Assembly (NCBI RefSeq): GCF_004924335.1
Contig: NZ_CP024633.1
Span: 2,914,001 to 2,978,000, forward strand
Reading direction: 5' to 3'
Source: Mycobacteroides salmoniphilum
GTDB lineage: Bacteria > Actinomycetota > Actinomycetes > Mycobacteriales > Mycobacteriaceae
DNA: 64,000 bases
Within the stretch, counting starts at the first letter, position 1. Every line of letters starts with the position of its first letter. The notes beneath the pieces were generated by a model. The model was given only the letters and a program-made list of their open reading frames with translations. It searched no databases and was not told where the DNA came from. This document shows, in pieces, positions 52,991 through 61,327 of this stretch. The translations under genes were made by a program, and so were the position numbers.

Positions 52991-55168
52991 ATCCACCGAC
53001 TGCTGCCGGTGTTGTGTCGACGAGAGCGAAGGTCGTCCGTCGAGTTCGTGGCCGATAAGGCGCGAGCTGTTGGTGACGACCGCGACCGAAGACGCGTTGT
53101 GCAGTATTGCCGCGAGAACCGGCGAGAGCGCACCTCCGGCGCCCACCACCAGCCCGATCGCATTGACCGCGATCGACATCGCGTAATTCTGTCGAATAAC
53201 GGTCACGGCCCGGCCGCCCAGGCCCCGCACATCGAGCAGCTTACGCAGGTCATCACTGGACAGCGCCACGTCAGCTGTTTCCACCGCCACATCAGTTCCG
53301 TTGATTCCCATGGCAATTCCAATGTCTGCCGCCGCCAGCGCGGGCGCGTCATTGACGCCGTCACCGACCATCGCGACAACATGCCCTTCACTGCGCAGTT
53401 GACTCACGGTCTGGAGCTTGTCCTCGGGCAACACCTCGGCCTGCCACTCTTCGATTCCCAACTCCTCTGCCACGGCCCGTGCTGTCTCCGTGTGATCGCC
53501 GGTGAGCATGACCACCCGCTTGACACCCGATGACCGCAGTGCCGCCAGCACCTCGGCGGCCTCCGGGCGGATCTCGTCGCGCAGACTGATGAGTCCGACG
53601 AGTACGCCGTCCACTGCCAGTAGAAGCGGAGTCTCAGCGCGGCGCCGCAGCTTGGCCACCCACTCGTCGGCCTCCGGGGTCACCCGGACGCTCTCCTTGC
53701 TCAGCAGTGCCGGGCTGCCCAACAGCAGGGTGCGCCCGTCGGCACGAGTCCGCATCCCGAGGCCGACCAACACCTCACACTCCTCGTGCGGCGGGATGGC
53801 GATGTGGCGTTCCTCGGTTGAGCGGATGACCGCCTCCCCCAAGGGATGACGGGCGTGGATCTCGGAGCTCGCCGCGTACGCGAGCACTTGTTCCGGTTCC
53901 CAACCCTCTTTGAAGGCGACGATATTCGTGACCACCGGCCGTCCGATGGTCAACGTTCCGGTCTTGTCGAACACGAACGCGTCCACTCGGCCGGCCAATT
54001 CCAGATGCGAACCGCCCTTGACCAGGATTCCCCTGCGGGCCCCGTTACCGATGGCCGCGCTGATGGCAGTAGGGGTAGACAAGCCCACCGCACAGGGGCA
54101 GGCCACCAAAAGCATTGTCATCGCACGCCGCACATCCCGCGTCACCACGAGGGTGCCGAGCGACAGTAGGAACGAGGCCGGAACGAATCGTCGTGAGAAG
54201 TTCTCGCCGACAGTCTGAATCGGGGCGCGGTCACGCTGCGCCTGCTCCACCCGGGTGATGATCCGGCCGATGATCGTCTGCCCACCAACGGCCGCGGCAC
54301 GCACGACGATGCGGCCGCGCATGACGACCGAACCCGCGTGTACCTGTCCCCCGGCCACGACGCTGACCGGCAGGGTTTCGCCCGTGATCGCCGACTGGTC
54401 GACGATGGCGTCACCGTCCATTATCTCGCCGTCGACGGGAATGGCCACCTGCTCGTGCACGACCACCTCGTCGCCGATCACCAGCGATGCCGTGGCGACC
54501 TGAACCTCGGTGCCATCGCGCAGACGGACCCATGAGGTGTCCTGGCTGCCCGACAGCAGATCGGCAATAGCGCGCCGGGTGCGACGGAGCGTGAGGTCCT
54601 GCAGATACTCGCCGATGTTGAGCAGCCACAACACGGTCAGTGCAACCACATTCTCGCGCAGCACCAGGCTGGCCACGGTGGCCGCCGACACCAACAGATC
54701 CGTGCCGGCCGATCTGCCGCTGCGTAGTGCGGCAAGTGCACCCCGCAGGAACGGGTAGCCACTGAAAATCGTTACTGCCGTTGCCAATACCCGACCTGTG
54801 GGCCCCAGCAGCGGCGGCCGACGCAGCGGATACCGGCGCACTCCCAGCACCACCAGGGCCGCACCGCCCACCGCCATGCGCAGCACGTCGCCGTTGCGCA
54901 CATCGGATGAATGCGGTTCTCGGGTCAACGATTCCGGTAACGGGGCATCGAGGGCGCCGGCCAGTGCGGCGAGGATATCGTCGGCCGAGCCGCTGGCCTT
55001 CGAGTACCACACCACCACCGCGGCCGTGCGCGGGTATGCATGTACCGCACGGACTCCCTGCACATGCTGCAGCGTGTCCTCGATCAGCACGGCCCGCCGC
55101 ACATCGCCGCTGAACTCACTCGCGACAGCACGTAAACGTCCGGCCGCGTCAGATACGACAGTGACCAT
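52970..55168 (-). CDS. ctpC: CtpC-type zinc-exporting P1B ATPase
   Basis: The 732-residue ATPase is very similar to M. tuberculosis CtpC (Rv3270). It has a degenerate N-terminal metal-binding-like domain, LLVACPCAVGLSTPTA (CPC ion motif near 357), TGE actuator, DKTGTLT phosphorylation site near 400, HPLGEAVIRSTEE, and MVGDGVNDAPAL. CtpC protects against zinc poisoning (earlier work proposed manganese). Start ATG 55168, giving MVTVVSDAAGRLRAV as in CtpC; longer frame to 55411 lies in pacL1. pacL1 is 7 bp upstream. Confidence 0.93.
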   Translation of the reverse strand: MVTVVSDAAGRLRAVASEFSGDVRRAVLIEDTLQHVQGVRAVHAYPRTAAVVVWYSKASGSADDILAALAGALDAPLPESLTREPHSSDVRNGDVLRMAVGGAALVVLGVRRYPLRRPPLLGPTGRVLATAVTIFSGYPFLRGALAALRSGRSAGTDLLVSAATVASLVLRENVVALTVLWLLNIGEYLQDLTLRRTRRAIADLLSGSQDTSWVRLRDGTEVQVATASLVIGDEVVVHEQVAIPVDGEIMDGDAIVDQSAITGETLPVSVVAGGQVHAGSVVMRGRIVVRAAAVGGQTIIGRIITRVEQAQRDRAPIQTVGENFSRRFVPASFLLSLGTLVVTRDVRRAMTMLLVACPCAVGLSTPTAISAAIGNGARRGILVKGGSHLELAGRVDAFVFDKTGTLTIGRPVVTNIVAFKEGWEPEQVLAYAASSEIHARHPLGEAVIRSTEERHIAIPPHEECEVLVGLGMRTRADGRTLLLGSPALLSKESVRVTPEADEWVAKLRRRAETPLLLAVDGVLVGLISLRDEIRPEAAEVLAALRSSGVKRVVMLTGDHTETARAVAEELGIEEWQAEVLPEDKLQTVSQLRSEGHVVAMVGDGVNDAPALAAADIGIAMGINGTDVAVETADVALSSDDLRKLLDVRGLGGRAVTVIRQNYAMSIAVNAIGLVVGAGGALSPVLAAILHNASSVAVVTNSSRLIGHELDGRPSLSSTQHRQQSVDSAPAVP

Positions 55169-55175
55169 GTGCGGC

Positions 55176-55460
55176 TCAGTGCTCGTGATCGTGACCGGCT
55201 TCTCCCACCACGGGCGGCGGGGCCTCTTCCCCAATGCGCTCGCGCGCCTCCGCCACGACATCTCCGATCGCCAACCGTGCGCGCTCGGCGCCCTCCTCGG
55301 CCTTACGTACACCTCGCAGACCCCAGGCGGTGACGACGACGCTGGCGTCGCGGACGGGAACCTTGGCCGCGGCCTTGCGCACGACTTCGTAGGCGGCGAC
55401 TCCCACTGCACCGGTTGCCACCGTTGATGCGGCCTTCACTAACAGTCCGTGCCATACCAT
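55176..55460 (-). CDS. pacL1: DUF1490 metallochaperone-like protein PacL1
   Basis: The 94-residue protein matches Rv3269/PacL1: a single N-terminal membrane helix (LLVKAASTVATGAVGVAAYEVVRKA), the DUF1490 core VVVTAWGLRGVRKAEEGAERAR, an amphipathic helix, and a C-terminal metal-binding tail GHDHEH. PacL1 was shown in M. tuberculosis to bind zinc and scaffold CtpC efflux platforms. Start ATG 55460 follows AAAGGTGA by about 8 bases. Gene order pacL1-ctpC is conserved, though the locus context differs. Confidence 0.9.
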   Translation of the reverse strand: MVWHGLLVKAASTVATGAVGVAAYEVVRKAAAKVPVRDASVVVTAWGLRGVRKAEEGAERARLAIGDVVAEARERIGEEAPPPVVGEAGHDHEH

Positions 55461-55567
55461 CAGCCAATCACCTTTCCGCTCAATGTATTTGAGTCGCGCT
55501 TCATCGCGCGCCGCGGCTCTTTGACAAAAGCTACTCTCGATCACGGCCCGAGGTGACCGGTTGAGTC

Positions 55568-55590
55568 ATAATGATAACGGTTGTCATTAT
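55568..55590. promoter_or_regulatory. Palindromic metalloregulator site upstream of pacL1-ctpC
   Basis: ATAATGATAAC (55568-55578), G, GTTGTCATTAT (55580-55590) form an 11-1-11 dyad with one mismatch. The core TGATAACGGTTGTCA fits the TGAnAA-N-N-N-TTnTCA form of actinobacterial Fur/Zur-type boxes; an ArsR/SmtB-type dyad is an alternative. It lies 108-130 bp upstream of the pacL1 start. The regulator is not known. Confidence 0.6.
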
Positions 55591-55962
55591 CGGCCAGTAT
55601 GGCAGACGCTCGACCGATAGGCGCGCCGACGCAGTCACAACACGCTCCTACCGAGAAGACCAGCTACAGAGCAGAGGGCTCGCACGCGCGGGGCTCGTGT
55701 CCGCCAAGCCCACGGCACTCGGCATGTGCAACCCCGCTACCCACGGTGATGAACGTCGACACCTTGCGTCCAAGCCCCGGATCGGTTCACTGAATGGACA
55801 GATGCCGAAAATCGACACCGATTGGAACCCGGGTCATAGCCAACTCTGACTAACGGCATGGCTAATTCATAGCAGCGAGTCTCACTCTGGGAAGAGCGGC
55901 TTGGTCCGCATAGCAATGCGATTCGCGGTTCCCATGCGATTAGTCCCCACAAGGAGATATCT
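55591..55962. other. No gene recognised
   Basis: These 372 bp contain only short open frames with no recognisable domain or good ribosome-binding site until AAGGAG before 55963. Composition is less GC-biased than core genes. It may hold the promoter for the secreted peptide gene. Confidence 0.5.
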
Positions 55963-56238
55963 ATGCAGATGGTTTCGAGCATATTCGGCACAGGCGCGGC
56001 AGCGCTGGGCGGGCTGGCGTTGGTAGTAGCAATGGCAGGGTATTCCGCACCAGCCGCCGCCGAAACACCGAGCACTCTGCGGCAGGGCGCCGCGCAGAGC
56101 GCACCTCTGCTTCCCTGCCCACCCGACTGTCGCGGCCCTGGTCCTGGCGGCCCCGGCCCTGGCCGTCCTGGTCCCGGCGGTCCTGGCCCCGGCCGCCCCG
56201 CCCCCTGCCCACCCGACTGCCGCGGCCCGGGGCGTTGA
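55963..56238 (+). CDS. Small secreted Gly/Pro-rich protein with duplicated CPPDCRGPG motif
   Basis: The 91-residue product has a signal peptide (about residues 1-33, ending SAPAAAE). The mature part is about 58 residues: a short leader, then PCPPDCRGPG, alternating GPGPGRP/GPGPGGP units, and a second PCPPDCRGPG at the C-terminus. The start is well supported by AAGGAG 8 bases upstream. A disulfide could staple each end or link the two. No family is recognised; it may be a cell-wall structural peptide or effector. Confidence 0.72.
   Translation: MQMVSSIFGTGAAALGGLALVVAMAGYSAPAAAETPSTLRQGAAQSAPLLPCPPDCRGPGPGGPGPGRPGPGGPGPGRPAPCPPDCRGPGR
56113..56228 (+). repeat. 26 bp duplicated DNA motif inside the Gly/Pro-rich gene
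   Basis: Bases 56113-56138 and 56203-56228 are identical apart from one T/C change and lie exactly 90 bp apart; both encode the CPPDCRG block. Between them are shorter degenerate GGTCCTGGC-type units. It looks like an internal expansion by slippage or recombination. Confidence 0.75.
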
Positions 56239-56468
56239 GGTAGCAATTGTCTGCGATGACAATCGACATTCGCATTCCAGCTAGTTTCAGCTAACCAAAT
56301 GCGCCGGTGGTCGCGGGCCCCACGTCGCGACCGCCGGTGCTCCACCGAATTATGTTTGACAGCAACTCGATTCAGCGCTCAAGCTCTGAGCTGCGCGCAG
56401 AGAATTCAGCGAAAACCCCTCCATACCTCCACAATCCACCGAGGCATCGCGGTCTGCGCACTGTGGAA

Positions 56469-57257
56469 ATGGCACTTCGGGAAAGTGACGGCCAAGTTTC
56501 ATGTACAGCAATGCAGTCGGCAATCTCCGGCGAATCTATTCAATGCCAAGTGGCCGACACGATTCCCACCAGCATCCCCAGTTGCCGCACAAGCCATATC
56601 GCTCCGGCCGCCCTGGTGAGTAAACCGCCGGCCGGGACAACGAAGTCGCGCATTCGGCATGCCCTGGTCAGCGCCGGATTGGGACTGGGCACCTACTACG
56701 GCACGCGTCTGGCCGGAGCATCCGAACTCCACGCCCTCATCGCTGCCGCGGCGGTTTCCGCAGTGCGGGTTATCTATACGATCGCAAAGGATCGCCGCTT
56801 CGATCTTATCGCGGGTTTCATCATGCTTACGCATGGTGCGACGCTAATCGTCGCGCTATATACCGGATCGCCGGAGCTGGCCCAGCTCACTCGGGTGGCG
56901 CCATTGGCAGTGGCCGGACTGTTCTTCATCGCCAGTGGCTTGCTTGGTCGACCACTCACACAGATAGTCGTCGCGAAGATACTGCCTCTTTGGATCCAGC
57001 AACGTCTCGGTACACGAGAATGGGAACAGTCCGACCATACCGCTTACCGCCGTATGCACATCTGGCTGTGTCTGGCCGTCGGTGTGATCTATCTTGCCCA
57101 GGCACTACTCATGACGACCGTGATTCACAACAATTCAGCCGATGTCGCCCAGTTGGTTAACAAGGCAGTGAGCACGGTATCCGAATTTATCCGCCTTGCG
57201 TTCGCGATCGGCACGATCTGGTTGTTCAGACAGAGTCGACAAAAGACACCGACATAG
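56469..57257 (+). CDS. Multi-pass membrane protein (VC0807-like)
   Basis: The C-terminal 200 residues contain about five hydrophobic segments with LGTYYGTRLAG, VRVIYTIAKDRRFDLIAGFIMLTHG and RRMHIWLCLAVGVIYLAQALL, resembling the VC0807/DUF3159-like intracellular-septation-type membrane proteins. The N-terminal portion is low in recognisable structure and the true start is uncertain; ATG 56469 is used, with 56307 and 56511 as alternatives. Codon use at the 5' end is more AT-rich than in neighbours, a sign of acquired DNA. Function unknown. Confidence 0.6.
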   Translation: MALRESDGQVSCTAMQSAISGESIQCQVADTIPTSIPSCRTSHIAPAALVSKPPAGTTKSRIRHALVSAGLGLGTYYGTRLAGASELHALIAAAAVSAVRVIYTIAKDRRFDLIAGFIMLTHGATLIVALYTGSPELAQLTRVAPLAVAGLFFIASGLLGRPLTQIVVAKILPLWIQQRLGTREWEQSDHTAYRRMHIWLCLAVGVIYLAQALLMTTVIHNNSADVAQLVNKAVSTVSEFIRLAFAIGTIWLFRQSRQKTPT

Positions 57258-57272
57258 CCGCTTGACTTGTCC

Positions 57273-57506
57273 TTATTCTGTTGAAGCGGCTTGATGGCCG
57301 TCAGATAGGGTCTGGCGATTCAGCCGTTCCGGCCGGCAGGGGATGAAGCAGCGCGCACACCAGGTGCAATTGTGCTGGAGCACAATATCATTCACGTCAG
57401 CATCTCCCACAGTGGTCGCTGCCACGACTGCCGCACCCAAGGCCGTGGAACAACCGCCGCAGCCATGCTCCAGGTCACCTCGGCCCGATAATCGACGCGT
57501 TTTCAT
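57273..57506 (-). CDS. Possible Cys-rich 77-residue protein with CxxCxxCxxxC
   Basis: The frame encodes HGCGGC near residue 15 and NCTWCARCFIPCRPE near 46-60. The second block is an exact C-x2-C-x2-C-x3-C, the spacing of a [4Fe-4S] ferredoxin motif, though Pro is shifted by one. No clear ribosome-binding site precedes ATG 57506. It is divergent from the response regulator. It may be a real small iron-sulfur or zinc protein, or a chance frame. Confidence 0.35.
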   Translation of the reverse strand: MKTRRLSGRGDLEHGCGGCSTALGAAVVAATTVGDADVNDIVLQHNCTWCARCFIPCRPERLNRQTLSDGHQAASTE

Positions 57507-57564
57507 AGCAGAGACATAGGTTCTACATGGGACGTGCGTGGTTCACGCTGCGATAATCGGCGAG

Positions 57565-58314
57565 ATGACAGCAAGCGAGGCTCCCAAACATGGCGCCGGC
57601 CGCACCGTCATGTCTCGCGGAGGCGGCAGGGCGCTTAACGTCCTAGTTGTCGACGATGAACCTACGTTGGCCGAGCTAGTGTCCATGGCACTTCGCTACG
57701 AAGGTTGGGATACCAATGTCGCGCACGATGGTGCCACCGCGGTTAGCCTCGCGCGGCTGACACCGCCAGACGCCGTCGTACTAGATGTGATGTTGCCCGA
57801 CACCTGCGGCATGGACGTGTTATCGCGTTTACGGGACGCCCATCCTCGTCTGCCCATTTTACTGCTGACAGCTAAAGACGCCGTTGAGGACCGCATCCTT
57901 GGCCTAAGCGCAGGGGCGGATGACTATGTGACAAAACCGTTTAGCCTGGAAGAGGTTGTGCTAGGGGTACGAGCGTTGCTGCGCCGGGCGGGCGCGACCA
58001 CGGATGCCGACGAACCCCAAATCGCCGTGGGCGATCTTGTTCTCAATGAAAGCAGCCGTGAAGTCACGCGGGGCGGAAATCTCATCGCCTTGACGACAAC
58101 GGAGTTTGAACTGCTGCGCTATCTGATGCAGAACGCCAAACGAGTCCTAAGCAAGCACCAGATCCTGGAGCGGGTGTGGCGCTACGACTTCGGTGGGCGG
58201 TCCAGCATCGTCGAACTGTATATTTCATATCTGCGCAAGAAGATTGATGTGAATCACGAGCCCATGATCCATACCGTACGGGGCGCGGGCTACGTCCTCC
58301 GTCCTGCATACTGA
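57565..58314 (+). CDS. OmpR/PhoB-family response regulator
   Basis: The 249-residue regulator has a receiver domain (LNVLVVDDEP; phosphoacceptor Asp74 in VVLDVMLP; Lys124 in VTKPFS) and a C-terminal winged-helix (TTTEFELLRYLMQNAKRVLSKHQILERVW and IRTVRGAGYVL-type ending VRGAGYVLRP). It resembles mycobacterial TrcR/TcrX regulators. A GTG at 57538 and an ATG at 57610 are alternative starts. The kinase gene begins 1 bp after its stop. Confidence 0.88.
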   Translation: MTASEAPKHGAGRTVMSRGGGRALNVLVVDDEPTLAELVSMALRYEGWDTNVAHDGATAVSLARLTPPDAVVLDVMLPDTCGMDVLSRLRDAHPRLPILLLTAKDAVEDRILGLSAGADDYVTKPFSLEEVVLGVRALLRRAGATTDADEPQIAVGDLVLNESSREVTRGGNLIALTTTEFELLRYLMQNAKRVLSKHQILERVWRYDFGGRSSIVELYISYLRKKIDVNHEPMIHTVRGAGYVLRPAY

Positions 58315-58315
58315 T

Positions 58316-59839
58316 ATGCCAGCGGCTCGCCTGCGGCAACCATTCCGGGCAATCCATGTACTGCGAGCGCCGCGAGTGTGGTCGTTGCGGACTCGGCTGC
58401 TATTTGCTCAAGTGGTATTGCTGGCGGTGATTTGCGCGCTGATCGGAGTCGGCACGTCGGCGGCACTGCATCGTTTTCTGCTCAATCAGCTTGACGGTGA
58501 AGTCGTCATCACGGGGCTGCGGTCGGCGGCGCTGTTCGAAGTCGGTCCGCCACCACTACCGCGCTCCATATCGCGGCCGGGCGAACCGGCACCGGTATCT
58601 CTCAACGTGCCGGGGCAGTCAACCGGAGTTCTCGGGGCGGTCATCGAAGACGGTCATGCACACGACGCCGTGGTCATCACCGCCGACGGGTCTCGAATGA
58701 AGCTCTCCGATGCTGTCAGTGCCCAATTGGCGACTGTCCCTGAAACCGGCATCGTCACAATGAAACTCGACGGGCTCGGCAGCTATCGGCTGGTCAATAC
58801 TCCCACCCGTCACGAGGCACGGATTGTTGTTGGACAGCCCACTGCGGGCATTGACCGAATCCTGTTCGCGGTGGTGGCGATGTTCTGTGCGGTTGGCGCC
58901 ATTGCGCTGATTGTCGGTGCGATCGCTAGTCTCCTCATCATCCGGCACCAATTGGGCCCGATATCGGAAGTCGCCGCTGCGGCCCGCGACGTTGCCGAAC
59001 TCGACCTCGCGCGAGGCGATGTGAACCTGCCCAGGTCCATTGCAGAAGTCGATGCTGCCAATACCGGCACAGAAGTGGGCCAACTCAGTACCGCACTGAA
59101 CCGGATGCTGCACCGCATCGCAGATGCGCTCGCAGCTCGGCAGGCTAGCGAAGCCCGGGTCCGCCAGTTTGTCGCCGACGCCAGCCATGAGCTGAGAACA
59201 CCCCTCGCCGCGATCCGCGGATACGCTGAATTCGCGCGCCGCGAAGAGAACCGGGCTAGCGCTGAAATCGCCCACGCCATGGGCCGTGTTGATTCTGAAG
59301 CCAGGCGTATGAGCGTGCTCGTCGAAGACATGCTTCTCCTGGCCCGACTCGATGCGGGCCGCTCCCTAGAGCAGGAATCTGTCGATCTCTCCCGGCTGGC
59401 GATCGACGCTGTCAGCGATGCACATGTCTCAGCGCCAGAACATCATTGGTTACTTGACCTGCCCGAAGAGCCCATAGTCGTCACCGGCGATAACGCCAGA
59501 CTGCACCAGGTCCTGCTCAACTTACTGTCCAACTGCCGGCTGCACACCCCAGCAGGGACCACCACGACCGTCACATTGCGCCCCGCCGTCAGCGGCGCCG
59601 CCCAATTGGACGTCATCGATAACGGCCCGGGAATTCCGCACGCCTTGCAGCCGGAAATATTCGAACGCTTCGCTCGCGGCGACACCTCACGCTCCCGCCG
59701 CGGCGGCAGTAGCGGTCTCGGGCTGGCAATCGCTGCCGCCATTGTCCATGCACATCACGGCACCATGACCGTAGTGAGCCGCCCAGGCCATACGGCCTTC
59801 ACGATCACGCTGCCAGAAGCCCCACGCTCCCCGGCCTGA
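58316..59839 (+). CDS. Sensor histidine kinase
   Basis: The 507-residue kinase has membrane helices at about 28-50 and 183-209 enclosing a 130-residue extracytoplasmic sensor domain, a HAMP domain (210-280), phospho-acceptor His291 in DASHELRTPLAAIRGYAEF, N box NLLSNCRLHTP, G1 DNGPGIP and G2 GGSSGLGLAI. It resembles mycobacterial TrcS/TcrY. The partner is the adjacent regulator. Possible signals include metals or envelope stress given ctpC and porin neighbours; that is conjecture. Confidence 0.88.
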   Translation: MPAARLRQPFRAIHVLRAPRVWSLRTRLLFAQVVLLAVICALIGVGTSAALHRFLLNQLDGEVVITGLRSAALFEVGPPPLPRSISRPGEPAPVSLNVPGQSTGVLGAVIEDGHAHDAVVITADGSRMKLSDAVSAQLATVPETGIVTMKLDGLGSYRLVNTPTRHEARIVVGQPTAGIDRILFAVVAMFCAVGAIALIVGAIASLLIIRHQLGPISEVAAAARDVAELDLARGDVNLPRSIAEVDAANTGTEVGQLSTALNRMLHRIADALAARQASEARVRQFVADASHELRTPLAAIRGYAEFARREENRASAEIAHAMGRVDSEARRMSVLVEDMLLLARLDAGRSLEQESVDLSRLAIDAVSDAHVSAPEHHWLLDLPEEPIVVTGDNARLHQVLLNLLSNCRLHTPAGTTTTVTLRPAVSGAAQLDVIDNGPGIPHALQPEIFERFARGDTSRSRRGGSSGLGLAIAAAIVHAHHGTMTVVSRPGHTAFTITLPEAPRSPA

Positions 59840-59964
59840 GCCGATCCCATCCGCACGATGCTTAGAACCCGAACACGTTCGGTGCAGCATTAATCCCTAT
59901 TACCTAAACTCCCACGGCAACAAAGGGTTCAACGCAGCCCCGGGGCCACGCGGCGACGGTCACC

Positions 59965-60037
59965 GGGTTTGCGGTGTATCGGTTGAACGGCATAGTTGGT
60001 TCGAACCCACAACCCAGTTCGGGACCTCCGCAAACCC
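59965..60037. repeat. Long inverted repeat between convergent genes
   Basis: GGGTTTGCGG (59965-59974) and CCGCAAACCC (60028-60037) pair perfectly over 10 bp and enclose 53 nt that itself contains the palindrome GGTTCGAACC and CGGTTGAACGG/CCGAACAACC-like partial repeats. It lies in the 245 bp between the kinase and the small-protein operon ends. It may be a bidirectional terminator or a structured RNA. There is no T-run. Confidence 0.55.
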
Positions 60038-60084
60038 AAACCGAACAACCCCAACTAAGCGTCATCCATAGCAGCATCGTCGTG

Positions 60085-60378
60085 TCACGGGATCGCAGCT
60101 GAGCTGCCCAGCTTCCCGTCTCCGAACCCAGCGCTCGCCTTGACACCGCCGGATGCTCCGGCCCCGGCCACCCCACCGGATATCTGCGGCCCACGCGATC
60201 CCGACATCGAAACCGGCAGCCGGGTCCCACGCGACATGTTTAACGCAGGCAACTGCCCGGGGGCGTCAACCGGGCCGTAGGGAGCAGGATGAGGCGACGG
60301 CAGCTCCGCCGATGCAGGTACGGTGAGCACCACGGCGAGCCCGATCGAAACTATTGCGACACATAATGATCGAATCAT
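60085..60378 (-). CDS. Small exported protein 2 of the porin operon
   Basis: The 97-residue product has a signal peptide (MIRSLCVAIVSIGLAVVLTV...ASA) and a mature part of about 73 residues, Pro-rich first and then Gly/Ala/Ser-rich with GPQISGGVAGAGASGG. This block resembles GTQITAGLGAGS in the preceding gene, so the two look like diverged paralogues. Its start overlaps the upstream gene by 4 bp (ATGA). It is the last gene of the MspA-like operon. No known family. Confidence 0.65.
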   Translation of the reverse strand: MIRSLCVAIVSIGLAVVLTVPASAELPSPHPAPYGPVDAPGQLPALNMSRGTRLPVSMSGSRGPQISGGVAGAGASGGVKASAGFGDGKLGSSAAIP

Positions 60379-60677
60379 GGGGCCGTTCCTTTCCTTGTCC
60401 CACGTGGGTCCTCCAACTGCCCGGACGTCATTCCGGCACCGATTCGAGCGGTAGATCCCGCGCCGAGCCCAGCCGTTATTTGGGTACCGCGCCGCGGCGG
60501 AGGCAATAGCCCAAAGGATGGTTGCGAGGGGAGCGCCGCATGATTATTGGGCGCTCCCCCGGGCACTGCTACCGGCACTGCGGGCATCGGTTTTATTGGC
60601 AGCGGGTCTGCGGCGGCCACCGGCGCACCGCACAAGGAACATATCAAGACCGTTGCGGCACAGAAGAATTTCATCAT
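60375..60677 (-). CDS. Small exported protein 1 of the porin operon
   Basis: The 100-residue product has a signal peptide ending at AAADPLP (about residue 25) and a Pro-rich mature segment followed by GTQITAGLGAGSTARIGAGM. The ATG shares its A with the TAA stop of the MspA-like gene (TAATG), and its stop overlaps the next start, so all three are translationally coupled. No cysteines remain after processing apart from those in the signal. Possibly a porin assembly or pore-associated factor; this is inference from context. Confidence 0.65.
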   Translation of the reverse strand: MMKFFCAATVLICSLCGAPVAAADPLPIKPMPAVPVAVPGGAPNNHAALPSQPSFGLLPPPRRGTQITAGLGAGSTARIGAGMTSGQLEDPRGTRKGTAP

Positions 60678-61327
60678 TAGATCTTGATCGGTTCGCCATA
60701 GATGGCGAATTCGGTGTGGCCGGCCTCGGTGGACACACGCAGCGAGGCGAAGGACCGGACGGTGACGTCCCCTCCGCAGGCATCCGCCTTCACATGGACG
60801 TTGTCCAGATCCAACGCTCCCGTATTGCCCCGCGACAGGACCATATTGCCCAGCGGAAGGTTCACAATGACGCCCGGTTGCACCACGGTTTGCACAAATC
60901 CGCTGACTCCAGCGCTGCCTCCAACGCCCAGCGTTTGCAGGGGAAGCACACCGACGTTCACTGACGGTGCGATACCTGCGGATCCGCCGAGCTGCAATCC
61001 CGACGACACATCGGACTGGCAGCCGAGCTGGTAGCCGATAAGGAAGAGGCTATCGGTAATGGGGTTGGTGCCACCGGTCGCGGTTGCCGTGCCCGAGAGT
61101 GTAATGAACGCCTCGCGTGAGTTCGTGGCCGCCGCCAGGTTGGGCACGGAGTTCACACGCTCGTTGTCCAACCGAATCTCCAGATGCCATCCATCCCGGG
61201 TAGTCCTCGAATATTGCTGCGGGGCCATATCTTTTGGCTCTGCGATGGCCGTGGCCGCATCTGTGAGCCCATACGCAGCCATAAAGAAGCCTGCGCTTAT
61301 GAGACGGGCAATCACGAAATCCGCCAT
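60677..61327 (-). CDS. MspA-family porin-like protein
   Basis: The 216-residue protein has a signal peptide (about 1-29) and MspA-type features: GWHLEIRLDNERVNSVPNL, LFLIGYQLGCQ, repeated Gly-rich beta segments, and the terminal VHVKADACGGDVTVRSFASLRVST...YGEP (MspA ends similarly with SNAHGTVTGAAGGVLLRPFARL and YGEP). Two Cys in the mature part (GCQ and ACGGD) suggest a disulfide, a feature of a subfamily distinct from MspA itself. It likely forms an outer-membrane channel. Confidence 0.82.
   Translation of the reverse strand: MADFVIARLISAGFFMAAYGLTDAATAIAEPKDMAPQQYSRTTRDGWHLEIRLDNERVNSVPNLAAATNSREAFITLSGTATATGGTNPITDSLFLIGYQLGCQSDVSSGLQLGGSAGIAPSVNVGVLPLQTLGVGGSAGVSGFVQTVVQPGVIVNLPLGNMVLSRGNTGALDLDNVHVKADACGGDVTVRSFASLRVSTEAGHTEFAIYGEPIKI

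Noticed and set aside
55571..55849. 92-residue frame downstream of the metalloregulator dyad
   Set aside because: Its ATG lies inside the dyad, there is no SD or domain, and composition is not typical of coding DNA here.
55737..56345. 202-residue minus-strand Gly/Pro/Arg frame
   Set aside because: It is the complement of the Gly/Pro-rich secreted gene, which has a signal peptide and strong SD on the plus strand.
59998..60008. GGTTCGAACCC, reminiscent of a tRNA T-arm
   Set aside because: No acceptor stem, anticodon arm or D-arm could be fitted around it; it is part of a palindrome.
59904..60230. 108-residue minus-strand frame covering the inverted repeat
   Set aside because: Overlaps the end of the small exported protein gene in another frame, lacks any domain, and has no ribosome-binding site.
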